Shown here piece after piece: positions 44,299-56,149 of a DNA stretch of 64,000 nucleotides. The first letter of the stretch is position 1; each line of letters starts with the position of its first letter. The notes under the pieces were generated by a model, which ran no database searches, was not told the DNA's origin, and saw only the letters and a program-made list of their open reading frames with translations. The translations under genes were made by a program, and so were the position numbers. The stretch comes from an uncultured Pelagibacteraceae bacterium (lineage in GTDB: Bacteria; Pseudomonadota; Alphaproteobacteria; Pelagibacterales; Pelagibacteraceae): the NCBI GenBank assembly GCA_902543295.1, contig CACBXW010000001.1:297959-361958 (forward strand), given 5' to 3'.

Positions 44299-44828
44299 TG
44301 AAAAATTGGTATATTGTTCAATCTCACTCCAGTTTTGAAAATAAAGTTGCTCAAGAAATTAAAGAAGAAGCAACAAAAGCCAATATATCAGATAAAATTG
44401 AGGAAATTATTGTTCCAACTCACGATATAACAGAGGTTAAAAGAGGAAAAAGAGTTCAAAGAAAGAAAAAATACTTTCCTGGGTATGTGTTACTAAAGAG
44501 TGAAATGGATAACAAAATTTATCACATGATAAAAAATCTTAAAAAGGTTAGTGGATTCTTAGGAACAAAGGGAACACCAATTCCTGTTTCTGAAAAGGAA
44601 ATTGAAAAAATACTTGGCCAAATTAAGGATGGAGTAGTACAACCAAAATCAGGTGTTGAATATAATGTAGGTGAAAAAGTACAAGTTATAGATGGTCCTT
44701 TTGCATCATTTAGTGGATTAGTCGAGGATATTGATGAGGATAAATTAAGGTTGAAAGTATCAGTATCTATTTTTGGAAGACCTACACCAGTTGATTTAGA
44801 ATATAGTCAGGTAGAAAAGGCAAGTTAA
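44298..44828 (+). CDS. nusG: Transcription antitermination protein NusG
   Basis: A 176-residue protein with the NGN domain ([16 protein letters not shown] at the start, [12 protein letters not shown] near residue 56) and a C-terminal KOW domain ([19 protein letters not shown] near residue 129). It binds RNA polymerase and couples transcription with Rho and the ribosome. It overlaps secE and rplK by one base each. Confidence 0.97.
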   Translation: MKNWYIVQSHSSFENKVAQEIKEEATKANISDKIEEIIVPTHDITEVKRGKRVQRKKKYFPGYVLLKSEMDNKIYHMIKNLKKVSGFLGTKGTPIPVSEKEIEKILGQIKDGVVQPKSGVEYNVGEKVQVIDGPFASFSGLVEDIDEDKLRLKVSVSIFGRPTPVDLEYSQVEKAS

Positions 44829-45256
44829 TGGCAAAAAAAGAAATAAGTGGATATATAAAATTACAAATTAATGGTGGACAAGCAAATCCAGCTCCTCCCG
44901 TTGGACCAGCATTAGGTCAAAGGGGTATTAATATTATGGATTTTTGTAAAGCTTTTAATGAAAAAACAAAATCTTTTGCAGGAAAGCCTGTCCCTGTAAT
45001 AATTACGGTATATAAAGATAAAAAATTTGATTTTATAATTAAGTCACCACCAGCATCTCACTTTATAAAAGAGGCGGTAAAATTGAAGAGTGGTTCAAAA
45101 GAGCCTGGTAGAAATATTGTTGCAAAAATTTCTAAGAAACAGTTAAGAGATATAGCTGAAAAAAAAATGGCAGATTTAAACGCACATGATGTTGATGAAG
45201 CTGCAAAAATTATAGCAGGATCTGCAAGATCAATGGGTATAGAGGTAGTAGAATAA
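44828..45256 (+). CDS. rplK: Ribosomal protein L11
   Basis: A 142-residue 50S stalk-base protein. [32 protein letters not shown] marks the N-terminal domain; the C-terminal rRNA-binding part has KSGSKEPGR and [13 protein letters not shown]. It overlaps nusG and rplA by one base each. Confidence 0.97.
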   Translation: MAKKEISGYIKLQINGGQANPAPPVGPALGQRGINIMDFCKAFNEKTKSFAGKPVPVIITVYKDKKFDFIIKSPPASHFIKEAVKLKSGSKEPGRNIVAKISKKQLRDIAEKKMADLNAHDVDEAAKIIAGSARSMGIEVVE

Positions 45257-45945
45257 TGTCATCAAAAAGATTTAAAAAATTACCAGAAAAAACTAGAGAT
45301 TTACCATCTGAAGTGGTGGGAAAATTAATTCCAATTTTAAAAAAAAATTGTACTACAAAATTTGATGAATCTCTAGATCTAAGTTTACAAATTAACAACA
45401 AACAAAAGAAAACAGAAATTAATATTAGAACAGTAATTAATTTACCAGGCGGAAATTCAAAAAAAGTAAAAGTATGCGTTGTTTGTGAAGAAAATAAATC
45501 TCAAGAAGCAAAAGACGCTGGAGCGGAGGTTGTTGGTGGTGATGAAATTATTGAACAAATAAAGTCAGGAAATATAAATTTTGAAAAATTAATTTGTACA
45601 CCCGGCATGATGATTAAACTTTCAAAATTAGGGAAAGTTTTAGGTCCAAAGGGACTAATGCCTAATCCAAAATTGGGATCTGTAACTAATGATGTAAAAA
45701 AAGCTGTAACAGATGCAAAATCAGGACAAGTAGAAATAAGAAACGATAAAGACGGAAATATAGGTGTGAGTATAGGAAATAAATCATTTTCAGACGACAA
45801 ATTAATAAAAAATCTTAATGCAATAATCGATGCATTAGAAAAAGAAAAATCTAATAATTCAATTAAAGGTGATTTGATTAAACAAGCTTTCATAACTTCT
45901 ACAATGGGAGTTTCATATAAAATTAAATTAGGTAAGAGTATTTAG
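45256..45945 (+). CDS. rplA: Ribosomal protein L1
   Basis: A 229-residue L1-stalk protein, usually also the translational repressor of its own rplK-rplA message. Segments FDESLDLSLQIN near residue 36, GGDEIIEQI near residue 94 and the signature KLGKVLGPKGLMPNPK near residue 127 are conserved. It overlaps rplK by one base; rplJ follows after two bases, so there is no room for a separate L10 leader. Confidence 0.97.
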   Translation: MSSKRFKKLPEKTRDLPSEVVGKLIPILKKNCTTKFDESLDLSLQINNKQKKTEINIRTVINLPGGNSKKVKVCVVCEENKSQEAKDAGAEVVGGDEIIEQIKSGNINFEKLICTPGMMIKLSKLGKVLGPKGLMPNPKLGSVTNDVKKAVTDAKSGQVEIRNDKDGNIGVSIGNKSFSDDKLIKNLNAIIDALEKEKSNNSIKGDLIKQAFITSTMGVSYKIKLGKSI

Positions 45946-45947
45946 TT

Positions 45948-46457
45948 ATGATGGATAAAGAACAAAAGAAACAGTATATATCTGATATGACAAATCAGTT
46001 TGAAAAGTCTGAAGCTGTAATTGTTACTCATTATCAAGGTTTAACCATGAACCAACTTGATGATTTAAGGGCTAAAATGAGGGAACACGGTATAAAATTT
46101 AAAATTACAAATAATAGAATAACAAAATTAGCTTTAGAAAAAACAAGATGTAAAGATCTATCAAATCTGTTTTCGGGCCCAACTGCTGTGGCATTGTCAG
46201 AAGATGCAATAACTTCTGCAAAGATTTTAACAAATTTTTCTAAAGAAAATGAAAATCTTAAGATTCTTGGTGGAATCATGGGTTCTGACATTTTAGACGT
46301 AGCTGGCGTCAAAAATGTAGCTACACTTCCTACATTGGATGAGGCTAGGGCTAAAATAGTAGGAATATTAAGGTCTCCAGCTCAAAAAATAGCAAGTATT
46401 TTACTTGCGCCAGCGTCAAAAATCGCTATTTTAGCGCTCGAAAAATCAAAAAAATAA
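45948..46457 (+). CDS. rplJ: Ribosomal protein L10
   Basis: A 169-residue stalk protein. It has the N-terminal rRNA-binding domain with VIVTHYQGLTMNQLDDLRAKMR near residue 25, ITNNRITKLALEKT, and the C-terminal helix that binds L7/L12 dimers. Two adjacent ATG codons (45948 and 45951) are possible starts. The gap from rplA is only two bases. Confidence 0.96.
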   Translation: MMDKEQKKQYISDMTNQFEKSEAVIVTHYQGLTMNQLDDLRAKMREHGIKFKITNNRITKLALEKTRCKDLSNLFSGPTAVALSEDAITSAKILTNFSKENENLKILGGIMGSDILDVAGVKNVATLPTLDEARAKIVGILRSPAQKIASILLAPASKIAILALEKSKK

Positions 46458-46475
46458 CCAGGGACAAGATTTACT

Positions 46476-46847
46476 ATGGCTGACTTAAATAAAATTATAG
46501 ATGACTTATCAAGTTTAACTGTTGTAGAAGCAGCTGAACTATCAAAACAACTCGAGGAGAAATGGGGTGTAACTGCAGCATCAGCTGTAGCAGCGGCACC
46601 AGCAGCAGCAGGTGGAGCGGCACCAGCAGAGGAAAAAGATGAATTTACAATCATGCTAACAGCTGCAGGAGATAAAAAAATTAACGTAATTAAAGAAGTA
46701 AGAGCAATTACTGCTTTAGGACTTAAAGAGGCAAAAGATTTAGTTGAGGGTGCACCTAAAGAAGTCAAATCAGGTGTAAATAAAAAAGAGGCAGAAGAGA
46801 TTAAGCAAAAACTCGAAGCAGCTGGCGCAAAAGTAGAACTAAAATAA
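46476..46847 (+). CDS. rplL: Ribosomal protein L7/L12
   Basis: A 123-residue stalk protein with the N-terminal dimerisation domain, an alanine-rich flexible hinge near residues 34-52, and the C-terminal domain [39 protein letters not shown] that contacts translation factors. It follows rplJ by 18 bases and is followed by a hairpin before rpoB. Confidence 0.97.
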   Translation: MADLNKIIDDLSSLTVVEAAELSKQLEEKWGVTAASAVAAAPAAAGGAAPAEEKDEFTIMLTAAGDKKINVIKEVRAITALGLKEAKDLVEGAPKEVKSGVNKKEAEEIKQKLEAAGAKVELK

Positions 46848-46863
46848 ATTAGATAGGATTTTA

Positions 46864-46887
46864 ACTGGTTAATTTAATTTAATCAGT
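46864..46887 (+). terminator. rplL-rpoB intercistronic hairpin
   Basis: ACTGGTTAA (46864-46872) and TTAATCAGT (46879-46887) form a 9-bp stem with one G-U pair and a 6-base loop, ending seven bases before the rpoB ATG. No T run follows. Position and form suggest RNA processing or partial attenuation between ribosomal and polymerase genes. Confidence 0.4.
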
Positions 46888-46894
46888 AGTTAAG

Positions 46895-49800
46895 ATGCAA
46901 TTATCTTTTACTGAAAAGAAAAATATTAGAAAAAGTTTTGGTAAACTTAAAGAGAGTTTATCAATTCCAAATCTTATAGAAGTTCAAAAAAACTCTTACA
47001 AAGAATTAACAGAATTCAAACAAGATGTTGAGCAACATCTTGTAAAAGGATTTGATAGAGTTTTTAAAAGTATTTTCCCAATTGAAGACTTGAATGATAA
47101 AGCTACTTTAGAATATGTATCCTATAAACTAGAGAAACCCAAATTTGATGTTGAAGAATGTATAGCTAGAGGCTTAACCTACTCAGCAGCGCTTAAATGT
47201 ACATTAAGGTTAGTTGTTTACGAAATAGATCAAGAAAATAATACAAAAGATATATTGTCTGCGAAAGAACAAGAAGTTTATATGGGTGAAGTACCAATGA
47301 TGACAAATAGTGGAACTTTTATAACAAATGGAGTTCAAAGAGTTGTTGTAAACCAAATGCACAGAAGTCCTGGCGTCTTTTTTGATCACGATAAAGGAAA
47401 ATCACATGCAAGTGGAAAATTATTATTTAATTGTCGTGTAATTCCTAATAGAGGCTCATGGTTAGACTTTGAATTTGATGTTAAAGATTTATTATATTTT
47501 AGAATAGATAGAAAAAAGAAAATATTAGTATCTACATTATTGCAAGCTCTAGGATTTTCAAAAAATGATATTGTTGATGAGTTTTATCAAAAAGAAACAT
47601 TAAATTATGATAAAAATTTAAATAAGTGGAAAACGAAATTTGACCCAGAAAATTACAAAGCTAAAAATTTTTCAGAGGAAGTAATTGATGCAAAAAGTAA
47701 TAAAGTTGTTGTAAAATTAGGAGAAAAAATAAATTTTTTAACAGCAAAAAAACTTTCAAATGATGGTCTAAAAGAAATTTTTGTTTCTAGCGAGTCTTTA
47801 TATGGTAAATTTTTACACAGGGATATTGCAGTTGGAGAAGATGTATTTAAAATTGGAACGGAGATAAATGAGACTATAATTAATAAAATAATTGAATCCG
47901 ATATTAAATCTTTAGATGTTTCTAGAACTAACTCAATAAATAAAGGTCCATACTTATTGTTAAGTATTTTCAATGACAAAAATGAAAATAAGAATGATGC
48001 AATTACAGAAATTTATAAGGTTTTAAGACCTGGAGAACCACCAACAATAGAGATTGCAACCCAGATATTTAATAACTTATTTTTTAGTTCTGACAGATAT
48101 GATCTATCAGACGTTGGAAGAGTAAAAATGAATTCACGATTAGAGCTTACTTGCTCTGATAAAATTACAATTTTAAGAAATGATGACATATTAGCAATAA
48201 TTCAGAAAATGTTAGACTTAAGAGATGGCAAAGATGAAGTTGATGATATAGATCATTTGGGAAATAGAAGAGTTAGATCAGTTGGTGAACTTGTGGAAAA
48301 TCAGGCAAGAATAGGCGTCTATAGAATGGAAAGGGCTATAAAAGAGAAAATGACAACTCTAGATGTAGAGTCGGCAATGCCTCAAGATTTAATTAATGCA
48401 AAACCTCTGACTATTTCTCTTAAAGATTTTTTTGCTACCTCACAACTTTCTCAATTTATGGATCAAACCAATCCACTTTCTGAAATTACTCATAAAAGAA
48501 GAGTATCGGCTTTAGGGCCAGGTGGTTTAACAAGAGAAAGAGCTGGGTTTGAAGTTCGAGATGTTCATCCAACTCATTATGGAAGAATTTGTCCAATTGA
48601 AACCCCAGAGGGACCGAACATTGGACTGATTAATAGTTTGTCTACATATTCAAAAATAAATAAATATGGTTTTATTGAAAGCCCATATAAAAAGGTAAAA
48701 GACGGTAAAGTTCAAAGTAGTATAGAATACTTGTCAGCGATGGAAGAAACTAAATTTACTATTGCTCAGGCTAATTCATTGATTGATAAGAATGGAAAAT
48801 TTATTGAGGAATTGGTTTCTTGTAGGCAAAATTTAAATTTTATTTTAGCTAAACCTGAAAATATTGACTATATCGATGTATCACCAAAACAACTAGTATC
48901 AGTTGCCGCTTCTTTAATTCCTTTCCTTGAGAACGATGATGCTAATAGGGCTTTAATGGGCTCAAACATGATGCGGCAAGCAGTTCCTTTATTAAAACCA
49001 GAGGCTCCTCTTGTTGGAACAGGTATTGAAAGTGATGTAGCGCTTGACTCAGGTGTAACAATTGTTGCAAGACGTGATGGAGTTGTTGATAAAATTGATG
49101 GAAAAAGGATAGTTATAAAAGCTTCAGGAGAAAAAGATTATTCTAAATCAGGTGTAGATATTTATAATTTACAGAAATTTAAAAGATCGAATCAAAATAC
49201 ATGTATAAATCAAAAACCATTAGTGAGAGTTGGTGATCATGTTAAATCAGGAGATATTATTGCTGATGGACCATCCACAAAAGTTGGTGAATTAGCTTTG
49301 GGTAAAAATGTAACTGTAGCCTTCATGCCTTGGCAAGGTTATAACTTTGAAGACTCAATATTAATTTCAGAAAGATGTGTAACAGATGATGTGTTTACAT
49401 CTATACATATAGAAGAATACGAAGTGATGGCTAGAGATACTAAATTGGGTGAGGAAGATATTACAAGAGATATTCCAAATGTTAATGAAGAGTCTTTAAA
49501 AAATTTAGATGAGTCAGGAATAGTTTATATAGGAGCAGAAGTAAAACCAGGAGATATTTTGGTGGGTAAAGTTACTCCAAAAGGAGATACTGCATCAGGC
49601 CCTGAAGAGAAATTATTAAGATCAATATTTGGTGAAAAAGCTATTGATGTGACTGATACTTCTTTAAAAATGCCAAGTGGAAGTGGCGGAATAGTAGTTG
49701 ATGTAAGAGTATTTAATAGACATGGTATTGATAAAGATGAGAGATCAATAACTATTGAACGAGCAGAAATTGAGAGTGTTCAAGAAGATAAAAAGGTTGA

Positions 49801-50977
49801 AGAAGAAATTTTAGAGAGAAGCATTAAACAGAGATTATCATCAATATTAAATGGTACAAAAATTAATAAGAAAGTTAAAGATGTTGAGGCGAATACCATT
49901 TTGTCAGAGGATATAATTAATAATTTTTCTATTTCAGACTTATTCAAAATATCAATAGAAGATCAAAATAAACAATCTTCTCTTTCCCAAATTAAAGATC
50001 AGTACAATAGTGCTAAACAAGATATTCAAGAAAGATTTGAAGATAAAGTTTTAAAAATTAGACAAGGTGATGATTTATTACCTAGTGTAATGAAAATGGT
50101 TAAAGTTTTTGTTGCAATAAAAAGAAGACTAAGACCAGGAGATAAAATGTCTGGAAGACACGGAAATAAAGGTGTTGTAAGTAAAATAGTACCAGTTGAA
50201 GATATGCCTTATAGAGAAAATGGTAAACCAGTTGATATTGTTCTTAATCCATTAGGTGTTCCAAGTAGGATGAATGTTGGTCAAATATTAGAAACACACT
50301 TAGGATGGTCGTGCACAGAATTAGGTGAGAAGTTAAATCAGTTAGTAAATGAAAACCAAAAGAAAATTGAAAAGACAGAGAAGATTATATCTTTTTTAAA
50401 GAATGTGTATGGTAAAGAAATATACGATGAAGATATTGAAAAATTAAATCAATCTGAATTTGAGGATTTATGCTCAAATATAAGATATGGTGTTCCAATA
50501 GCAACTCCGGTTTTTGATGGCGCCAAAGAAAACGATGTTACCAAAATGTTAGAACTAGCTGAATTACCAAACTCAGGTCAAACTACACTTTGGGATGGAA
50601 GAACCGGTGAGAAATTTGATAGACCTGTTACAGTCGGAACGATTTATATGTTAAAACTTCATCATCTAGTTGAAGATAAAATCCATGCAAGATCTACTGG
50701 TCCTTATAGTTTAGTAACTCAACAACCTCTTGGAGGTAAAGCACAATTAGGAGGTCAGCGATTTGGTGAAATGGAAGTTTGGGCATTAGAGGCTTATGGA
50801 GCTTCGTATACATTACAAGAAATTCTAACTGTTAAGTCAGATGATGTGGCTGGAAGAGTTAAAGTTTATGAAACTATAGTTAAAGGTGAAGAAAATTTTG
50901 AGTCAGGTATACCTGAGTCATTTAATGTTTTAGTTAAAGAAATTAAATCACTAGCACTAAATGTGGAGCTAAATTAA
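46895..50977 (+). CDS. rpoB: RNA polymerase beta subunit
   Basis: A 1360-residue catalytic subunit of RNA polymerase. The rifampicin-pocket region reads [21 protein letters not shown] near residue 519 with sensitive-type Asp, His and Ser at the main resistance positions. [37 protein letters not shown] and MSGRHGNKG segments follow, and the C-terminus has [24 protein letters not shown]. It has full family length. rpoC starts one base after it. Confidence 0.98.
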   Translation: MQLSFTEKKNIRKSFGKLKESLSIPNLIEVQKNSYKELTEFKQDVEQHLVKGFDRVFKSIFPIEDLNDKATLEYVSYKLEKPKFDVEECIARGLTYSAALKCTLRLVVYEIDQENNTKDILSAKEQEVYMGEVPMMTNSGTFITNGVQRVVVNQMHRSPGVFFDHDKGKSHASGKLLFNCRVIPNRGSWLDFEFDVKDLLYFRIDRKKKILVSTLLQALGFSKNDIVDEFYQKETLNYDKNLNKWKTKFDPENYKAKNFSEEVIDAKSNKVVVKLGEKINFLTAKKLSNDGLKEIFVSSESLYGKFLHRDIAVGEDVFKIGTEINETIINKIIESDIKSLDVSRTNSINKGPYLLLSIFNDKNENKNDAITEIYKVLRPGEPPTIEIATQIFNNLFFSSDRYDLSDVGRVKMNSRLELTCSDKITILRNDDILAIIQKMLDLRDGKDEVDDIDHLGNRRVRSVGELVENQARIGVYRMERAIKEKMTTLDVESAMPQDLINAKPLTISLKDFFATSQLSQFMDQTNPLSEITHKRRVSALGPGGLTRERAGFEVRDVHPTHYGRICPIETPEGPNIGLINSLSTYSKINKYGFIESPYKKVKDGKVQSSIEYLSAMEETKFTIAQANSLIDKNGKFIEELVSCRQNLNFILAKPENIDYIDVSPKQLVSVAASLIPFLENDDANRALMGSNMMRQAVPLLKPEAPLVGTGIESDVALDSGVTIVARRDGVVDKIDGKRIVIKASGEKDYSKSGVDIYNLQKFKRSNQNTCINQKPLVRVGDHVKSGDIIADGPSTKVGELALGKNVTVAFMPWQGYNFEDSILISERCVTDDVFTSIHIEEYEVMARDTKLGEEDITRDIPNVNEESLKNLDESGIVYIGAEVKPGDILVGKVTPKGDTASGPEEKLLRSIFGEKAIDVTDTSLKMPSGSGGIVVDVRVFNRHGIDKDERSITIERAEIESVQEDKKVEEEILERSIKQRLSSILNGTKINKKVKDVEANTILSEDIINNFSISDLFKISIEDQNKQSSLSQIKDQYNSAKQDIQERFEDKVLKIRQGDDLLPSVMKMVKVFVAIKRRLRPGDKMSGRHGNKGVVSKIVPVEDMPYRENGKPVDIVLNPLGVPSRMNVGQILETHLGWSCTELGEKLNQLVNENQKKIEKTEKIISFLKNVYGKEIYDEDIEKLNQSEFEDLCSNIRYGVPIATPVFDGAKENDVTKMLELAELPNSGQTTLWDGRTGEKFDRPVTVGTIYMLKLHHLVEDKIHARSTGPYSLVTQQPLGGKAQLGGQRFGEMEVWALEAYGASYTLQEILTVKSDDVAGRVKVYETIVKGEENFESGIPESFNVLVKEIKSLALNVELN

Positions 50978-50978
50978 T

Positions 50979-53900
50979 ATGAGCAAAGAATTAACCGATC
51001 TATTTAAATCCTCAGAAATTTCAGAAGCTCAAAATTTTAATAGCATAAAAATAACTCTTGCTAGTCCTGAGAAAATTAAATCTTGGACTTATGGAGAAAT
51101 CAAAAAGCCTGAAACAATAAATTATAGAACTTTTAGACCTGAAAAGGATGGATTATTTTGTGCAAGAATATTTGGACCCATAAAAGATTATGAATGTCTT
51201 TGTGGTAAGTACAAAAGAATGAAATTTAGAGGAATTATATGTGAAAAGTGTGGTGTTGAAGTTACAAAGTCAAATGTAAGACGTGAAAGAATGGGTCATA
51301 TTAATTTAGCTACTCCAGTTGCTCACATATGGTTCTTAAAATCTTTACCAAGCAGAATATCACTTGCGATAGATATGAAGCTTAAAGAGGTCGAAAGAGT
51401 ACTTTATTTTGAAAACTTTATTGTTATTGAACCTGGATTAACAGGACTAAAAAAGAACCAGCTTTTAGGCGAAGAAGAATTAATAAAATATCAAGACGAG
51501 TATGGTGAAGAATCGTTTACTGCAGGTATCGGAGCAGAAGCAATTCTAGAAATTTTAAAATCAATAGATTTAGAACAAGAAAAAGAAACCTTAATTAAAT
51601 CAATTAAAGAAACAAAATCGAAAGTTTCAGAAGAAAGATCAATTAAAAGATTAAAACTAATTGAATCATTTATAGATACTGGAAATAAACCAGAATGGAT
51701 GATTTTAACAACTATACCAGTAATTCCTCCAGAATTAAGACCATTAGTTCCATTAGATGGAGGTAGATTTGCTACTTCTGATTTAAACGATTTATATAGA
51801 AGAGTTATAAATAGAAATAATCGTTTAAAAAGATTAATGGATCTTAAAGCTCCAGACATAATTGTAAGAAATGAGAAGAGAATGCTTCAAGAGTCAGTAG
51901 ATGCATTATTTGACAATGGTAGAAGAGGAAGAGTAATTACAGGTACAGGTAAAAGACCACTAAAATCTTTGGCAGAAATGTTAAAAGGTAAGCAAGGACG
52001 ATTTAGACAAAATTTATTGGGTAAAAGGGTCGATTATTCAGGAAGATCAGTAATAGTAGTTGGTCCAGACTTAAAATTACATGAATGCGGATTGCCAAAA
52101 AAAATGGCTTTAGAATTATTTAAACCATTTTTATATGCAAGATTAAATAAACTTGGATTAGCTTCTACAATCAAACAAGCCAAAAAACTTGTTGAAAGAG
52201 AAAGAAATGAAGTTTGGGATGCTTTAGAATTAATTGTTAGAGAACATCCAGTTATATTAAATAGAGCACCAACGCTACATAGACTAGGTGTTCAAGCATT
52301 TGAACCAAAATTAATTGAAGGAAATGCAATTGAATTACATCCACTAACTTGTGCTGCTTTCAATGCAGATTTTGATGGTGATCAAATGGCAGTGCACGTG
52401 CCATTAAGTTTAGAGGCACAATTAGAAGCAAGAGTTTTAATGATGTCGACAAACAATATTTTAAGCCCATCAAATGGAAAACCTATTATTGTCCCAAGTC
52501 AGGATATGATTTTAGGTATATATTATCTTTCTCAACCACCATATCAAACCGATAGAGTCGAGGGATATTTTGTAAATACATCAGAGATAGAACATGCTCT
52601 AGAAATCGGTCAAATTAAAGTTCATTCAAGAATTGTCTCAAGATTCGCAACCGTTGACGAAAAAGGTAATACAAAATATGAAAAACATATTAGTACTGCT
52701 GGAAGATTTTTATTAGCAAATTTAATTCCAAAAAATATAAATAATAAGTTTGCTTTAGTAGACAGATTGTTGCCTAAGAAAATAGTATCTGAGGTTATTG
52801 ATCATGTTTTCAGATTTTCTGGTCAGAAAAGTACAGTAATATTTTGCGATAAATTAAAAGATCTTGGTTTCAAACATGCTTTTAAAGCTGGAATATCATT
52901 TGGTAAAGACGATCTAGTAATTCCAGATAACAAACAACAATTAATTGATGAGACAAAAAAATTAATATCAGATTATGAAAACCAATACGCAGAGGGATTA
53001 ATAACTAGAGGTGAAAAATATAATAAAGTTATTGATGCTTGGTCAAAATGTACGGATAAAGTTGCATCTGAAATGATGAAAAGAATTTCAGCTACAGAGA
53101 TGACAGAAGATGGTCTAAAAATTAATTCAGTATTTATGATGGCAGATAGTGGCGCAAGAGGTTCTGCGGCTCAAATGAAGCAATTAGCTGGTATGAGAGG
53201 TTTAATTGCAAAACCATCTGGAGAAATTATTGAGTCTCCAATTACATCAAACTTTAAAGAGGGATTAACAGCTTTAGAGTATTTTAATTCAACACACGGT
53301 GCTAGAAAAGGACTAGCTGATACTGCATTGAAGACTGCAAGCTCAGGATACTTAACTAGAAGACTTTGTGATGTTGCTCAGGATTTAACTATTACTCAAG
53401 TAAAATGTGATAACCCAAGCTTTATTAAACTTACCGAGGTCTTAGAGGGTGGAAATATAATGGTCAGTTTATCAGAAAGAGCTCTTGGAAGAGTAACCGC
53501 AAAAGATGTTAAAAATCCATTAACTGGTGAAGTTTTAATAAAGAAAAATAGCATGATCGATGAGGCTGCATGCGAAAAAATTGACTCTGCAGGTGTAAAA
53601 AACTTGAATGTTTATTCAGTAATGACATGTAGTTTAAAAGAAGGTGTATGCGCCACTTGTTATGGTAGAGACTTATCAAGAGGTAAAATGGTTCATGTTG
53701 GTGAAGCGATTGGAATGATATCTGCACAATCTATCGGTGAACCAGGAACTCAGCTTACAATGAGAACTTTTCACGTTGGAGGAACAGCATCAGTTAAACA
53801 AGACTCTCAAATTGTATCTAATAATGATGGTATATTGAAAATTGTTAACACAAATCTATTAGTAGATTCGAAAAAGAATTTAATTGTAATGGGTAGAAAT

Positions 53901-55142
53901 ACTGAATTATCAATAGAAGATGATAATGGATTACAAGTAGCTGCATATAAAGTTCCATATGGATCAAAACTTTTCTTTGAGAATGGAGATAAAGTCAAAA
54001 AGGGTTCTAAAATATGCGAGTGGGATCCATACACAACACCAGTTATTGCCGAAAAAGATGGAATAGCAAACTATGTAGATTTAATAGATGGTGTATCTAT
54101 TGCGGAAACAACTGACGATGCAACTGGGATTTCTACTAAAGCAGTTGTAGATTGGAAAACTCAATCTAAAAATACAGATTTAAAACCAAGAATTACTTTA
54201 AGAGACGCAAAAGGAAATGTTGTTAAAAAAGCTGATGATAATGAAGCAAGATACTACCTAGTTCCAGACTCAATTTTATCCGTTAAAGACGGACAAAAAA
54301 TTTCGGCGGGTGATGTAATAGCTAGATTGCCTAAAGAGACTACAAAGACTAAAGATATTACGGGAGGTCTGCCGAGAGTAGCTGAATTATTTGAAGCAAG
54401 AAAAGCAAAAGATAGCGCAATTATCGCAGAGAATGATGGTAAAGTAATATTTGGTAAAGAGGTAAGAGGTAAGCAAAGAGTAACAATTGAATCTGAAAAT
54501 GGTGATACTTCTAGTTATTTAATTCCAAAAGGAAAACATATTAATTTTAATCAAGGAGAAAAGATAAAAAAAGGGGAGTACCTGTTAGATGGTCAACCAT
54601 TACCTCATGACATTCTAAGAATATTGGGTATAGAAGAATTAACTGAATACTTTGTTAACCAAGTTCAAGATGTCTATAGACTTCAAGGTGTAATTATCAA
54701 TGATAAGCACATTGAAGTTATTTTAAGACAAATGTTGAAAAAAATTGAAGTTAAAACACAAGGTGACAGCTCATTACTTCCTGGAGAAATTATCGATAGA
54801 ATAAGATTTGAAAATATGAATGAGCAGCTAATTAAAGATGGTAAAAATCCAGCAGTAGGAGAAAGAGTTTTAATGGGAATAACTAAAGCTTCACTTCAAA
54901 CAGAGTCATTTATTTCAGCTGCTTCTTTCCAAGAAACAACAAGAGTTTTAACAGATGCTGCAATTAAAGGTAAAGTAGATAAACTATCAGGATTAAAAGA
55001 AAATGTAATTGTTGGTAGATTAGTTCCTGCCGGAACTGGATCTGTTAAGAATTTGTGGAATAGAAAAGCTCGTTTAGACGATGAAAAATTCATTGCTGAA
55101 AACGAGAAGATTGAGCAAGCAGAAAGCCCCGTAAATCAATAA
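50979..55142 (+). CDS. rpoC: RNA polymerase beta' subunit
   Basis: A 1387-residue subunit carrying the active-site aspartates in [16 protein letters not shown] near residue 465. The N-terminal zinc site is [20 protein letters not shown] near residue 71 and the second is [15 protein letters not shown] near residue 885. The bridge-helix and trigger-loop region is visible around [17 protein letters not shown]. It follows rpoB by a single base and closes the secE-to-rpoC run; a new promoter for rpsL follows. Confidence 0.98.
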   Translation: MSKELTDLFKSSEISEAQNFNSIKITLASPEKIKSWTYGEIKKPETINYRTFRPEKDGLFCARIFGPIKDYECLCGKYKRMKFRGIICEKCGVEVTKSNVRRERMGHINLATPVAHIWFLKSLPSRISLAIDMKLKEVERVLYFENFIVIEPGLTGLKKNQLLGEEELIKYQDEYGEESFTAGIGAEAILEILKSIDLEQEKETLIKSIKETKSKVSEERSIKRLKLIESFIDTGNKPEWMILTTIPVIPPELRPLVPLDGGRFATSDLNDLYRRVINRNNRLKRLMDLKAPDIIVRNEKRMLQESVDALFDNGRRGRVITGTGKRPLKSLAEMLKGKQGRFRQNLLGKRVDYSGRSVIVVGPDLKLHECGLPKKMALELFKPFLYARLNKLGLASTIKQAKKLVERERNEVWDALELIVREHPVILNRAPTLHRLGVQAFEPKLIEGNAIELHPLTCAAFNADFDGDQMAVHVPLSLEAQLEARVLMMSTNNILSPSNGKPIIVPSQDMILGIYYLSQPPYQTDRVEGYFVNTSEIEHALEIGQIKVHSRIVSRFATVDEKGNTKYEKHISTAGRFLLANLIPKNINNKFALVDRLLPKKIVSEVIDHVFRFSGQKSTVIFCDKLKDLGFKHAFKAGISFGKDDLVIPDNKQQLIDETKKLISDYENQYAEGLITRGEKYNKVIDAWSKCTDKVASEMMKRISATEMTEDGLKINSVFMMADSGARGSAAQMKQLAGMRGLIAKPSGEIIESPITSNFKEGLTALEYFNSTHGARKGLADTALKTASSGYLTRRLCDVAQDLTITQVKCDNPSFIKLTEVLEGGNIMVSLSERALGRVTAKDVKNPLTGEVLIKKNSMIDEAACEKIDSAGVKNLNVYSVMTCSLKEGVCATCYGRDLSRGKMVHVGEAIGMISAQSIGEPGTQLTMRTFHVGGTASVKQDSQIVSNNDGILKIVNTNLLVDSKKNLIVMGRNTELSIEDDNGLQVAAYKVPYGSKLFFENGDKVKKGSKICEWDPYTTPVIAEKDGIANYVDLIDGVSIAETTDDATGISTKAVVDWKTQSKNTDLKPRITLRDAKGNVVKKADDNEARYYLVPDSILSVKDGQKISAGDVIARLPKETTKTKDITGGLPRVAELFEARKAKDSAIIAENDGKVIFGKEVRGKQRVTIESENGDTSSYLIPKGKHINFNQGEKIKKGEYLLDGQPLPHDILRILGIEELTEYFVNQVQDVYRLQGVIINDKHIEVILRQMLKKIEVKTQGDSSLLPGEIIDRIRFENMNEQLIKDGKNPAVGERVLMGITKASLQTESFISAASFQETTRVLTDAAIKGKVDKLSGLKENVIVGRLVPAGTGSVKNLWNRKARLDDEKFIAENEKIEQAESPVNQ

Positions 55143-55299
55143 AAAATCGCAATTTTTCCATGTCTTTTAATTTGACAAATGGAATTTCTATAGTATTTTG
55201 TGCGTGTTTTTGGTTGGAATGTAGTGTCTTGTGCACTAAACGCTGCCACAAATAACCTGACAGTTATTTCATCTAAAATCAAACTTATATAAAAATTTT
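55143..55299 (+). promoter_or_regulatory. rpoC-rpsL intergenic region: promoter and leader
   Basis: The 157-base gap holds a promoter, TTGACA (55172-55177), 16-base spacer, TATTTT (55194-55199), predicting a leader of about 95 bases for rpsL. Just after rpoC an A/T stem AAAAAT-CGCA-ATTTTT (55142-55157) could weakly end transcription. The leader can form TAGTG/CACTA (55222-55226 with 55234-55238) and AATAAC/GTTATT (55251-55256 with 55263-55268) hairpins. It is less AT-rich than other gaps here, so a regulatory leader is possible. Confidence 0.5.
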
Positions 55300-55671
55300 A
55301 TGCCAACAATTAACCAGTTGTTAAGAAAAGGACGAGATAAACAAATTGCTAGGAACAAAGTTCCAGCATTACAAAAACAACCTTTAAAAAGAGGTGTTTG
55401 TGTAAAAGTTTATACTACTACTCCCAAGAAACCAAACTCAGCATTAAGAAAAGTTGCAAGAGTTAGATTATCAAATGGATTTGAAGTAACGGCATATATT
55501 CCTGGAGAAGGACATAATTTACAAGAACACTCAGTAGTATTGATAAGAGGTGGACGAGTTAAAGATTTACCTGGTGTGAGATATCACATACTTCGTGGTA
55601 ATCTAGATACCCAAGGAGTTGCAAATAGAAAACAGAGACGTTCATTATATGGAACGAAAAAAGGTAAATAA
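55300..55671 (+). CDS. rpsL: Ribosomal protein S12
   Basis: A 123-residue decoding-centre protein. It has [10 protein letters not shown] at the start, the [18 protein letters not shown] segment near residue 39 (wild-type lysine at the streptomycin-resistance position), and [30 protein letters not shown] near residue 73. First gene of the str cluster, with its own upstream promoter. Confidence 0.98.
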   Translation: MPTINQLLRKGRDKQIARNKVPALQKQPLKRGVCVKVYTTTPKKPNSALRKVARVRLSNGFEVTAYIPGEGHNLQEHSVVLIRGGRVKDLPGVRYHILRGNLDTQGVANRKQRRSLYGTKKGK

Positions 55672-55673
55672 TT

Positions 55674-56144
55674 ATGTCTCGAAAAAGAAAAGCTCCTAAA
55701 AAAATTCCAATTGTAGATCCTAAATATAAATCAGTAATAATTCCAAAATTAATCAACTCTATAATGTTAGATGGTAAAAAAACTATAGCAGAAAAAATTG
55801 TTTATGATGCAATTGATAAAATTAAATCAAAATCAAAAGACGAACCTTTAACAGTATTTAATGATGCAATAAATAATGTAAGACCAACAGTTGAGGTCCG
55901 ATCGAGACGTGTAGGTGGAGCCACCTATCAAGTTCCAGTAGAGGTTAAAGCTAAAAGATCACAAGCACTAGCTTTAAGATGGATTATTGATGCATCAAGA
56001 AAAAGAAAAGATAAAAAAATGTCCGATAAATTATTTAATGAAATTTTTGATGCATATCAAAAAAGAGGTTCAGCAATTAAAAAGAAAGAAGATACACATA
56101 AAATGGCAGAGTCTAATAAAGCTTTTGCACATTTTAGATGGTAA
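55674..56144 (+). CDS. rpsG: Ribosomal protein S7
   Basis: A 156-residue head protein of the 30S subunit, usually also the autogenous repressor of the str operon. It begins [17 protein letters not shown] and carries [18 protein letters not shown] near residue 76 and [17 protein letters not shown]. It follows rpsL by two bases; the fusA ATG lies five bases after its stop codon. Confidence 0.97.
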   Translation: MSRKRKAPKKIPIVDPKYKSVIIPKLINSIMLDGKKTIAEKIVYDAIDKIKSKSKDEPLTVFNDAINNVRPTVEVRSRRVGGATYQVPVEVKAKRSQALALRWIIDASRKRKDKKMSDKLFNEIFDAYQKRGSAIKKKEDTHKMAESNKAFAHFRW

Positions 56145-56149
56145 GTAAT

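Noticed and set aside
45501..45893. 130-residue minus-strand open frame inside rplA
   Set aside because: Lies entirely within the conserved L1 gene; composition is that of an antisense shadow.
46382..46768. Ala/Ser-rich minus-strand open frame across rplJ-rplL
   Set aside because: Produced by the reverse reading of the L7/L12 alanine-rich hinge; not a real protein.
48450..48540. Rifampicin-resistance change in rpoB (Asn to Thr in MDQTN)
   Set aside because: The main resistance positions (Asp, His, Ser) are of the sensitive type; the Thr is more likely lineage variation.
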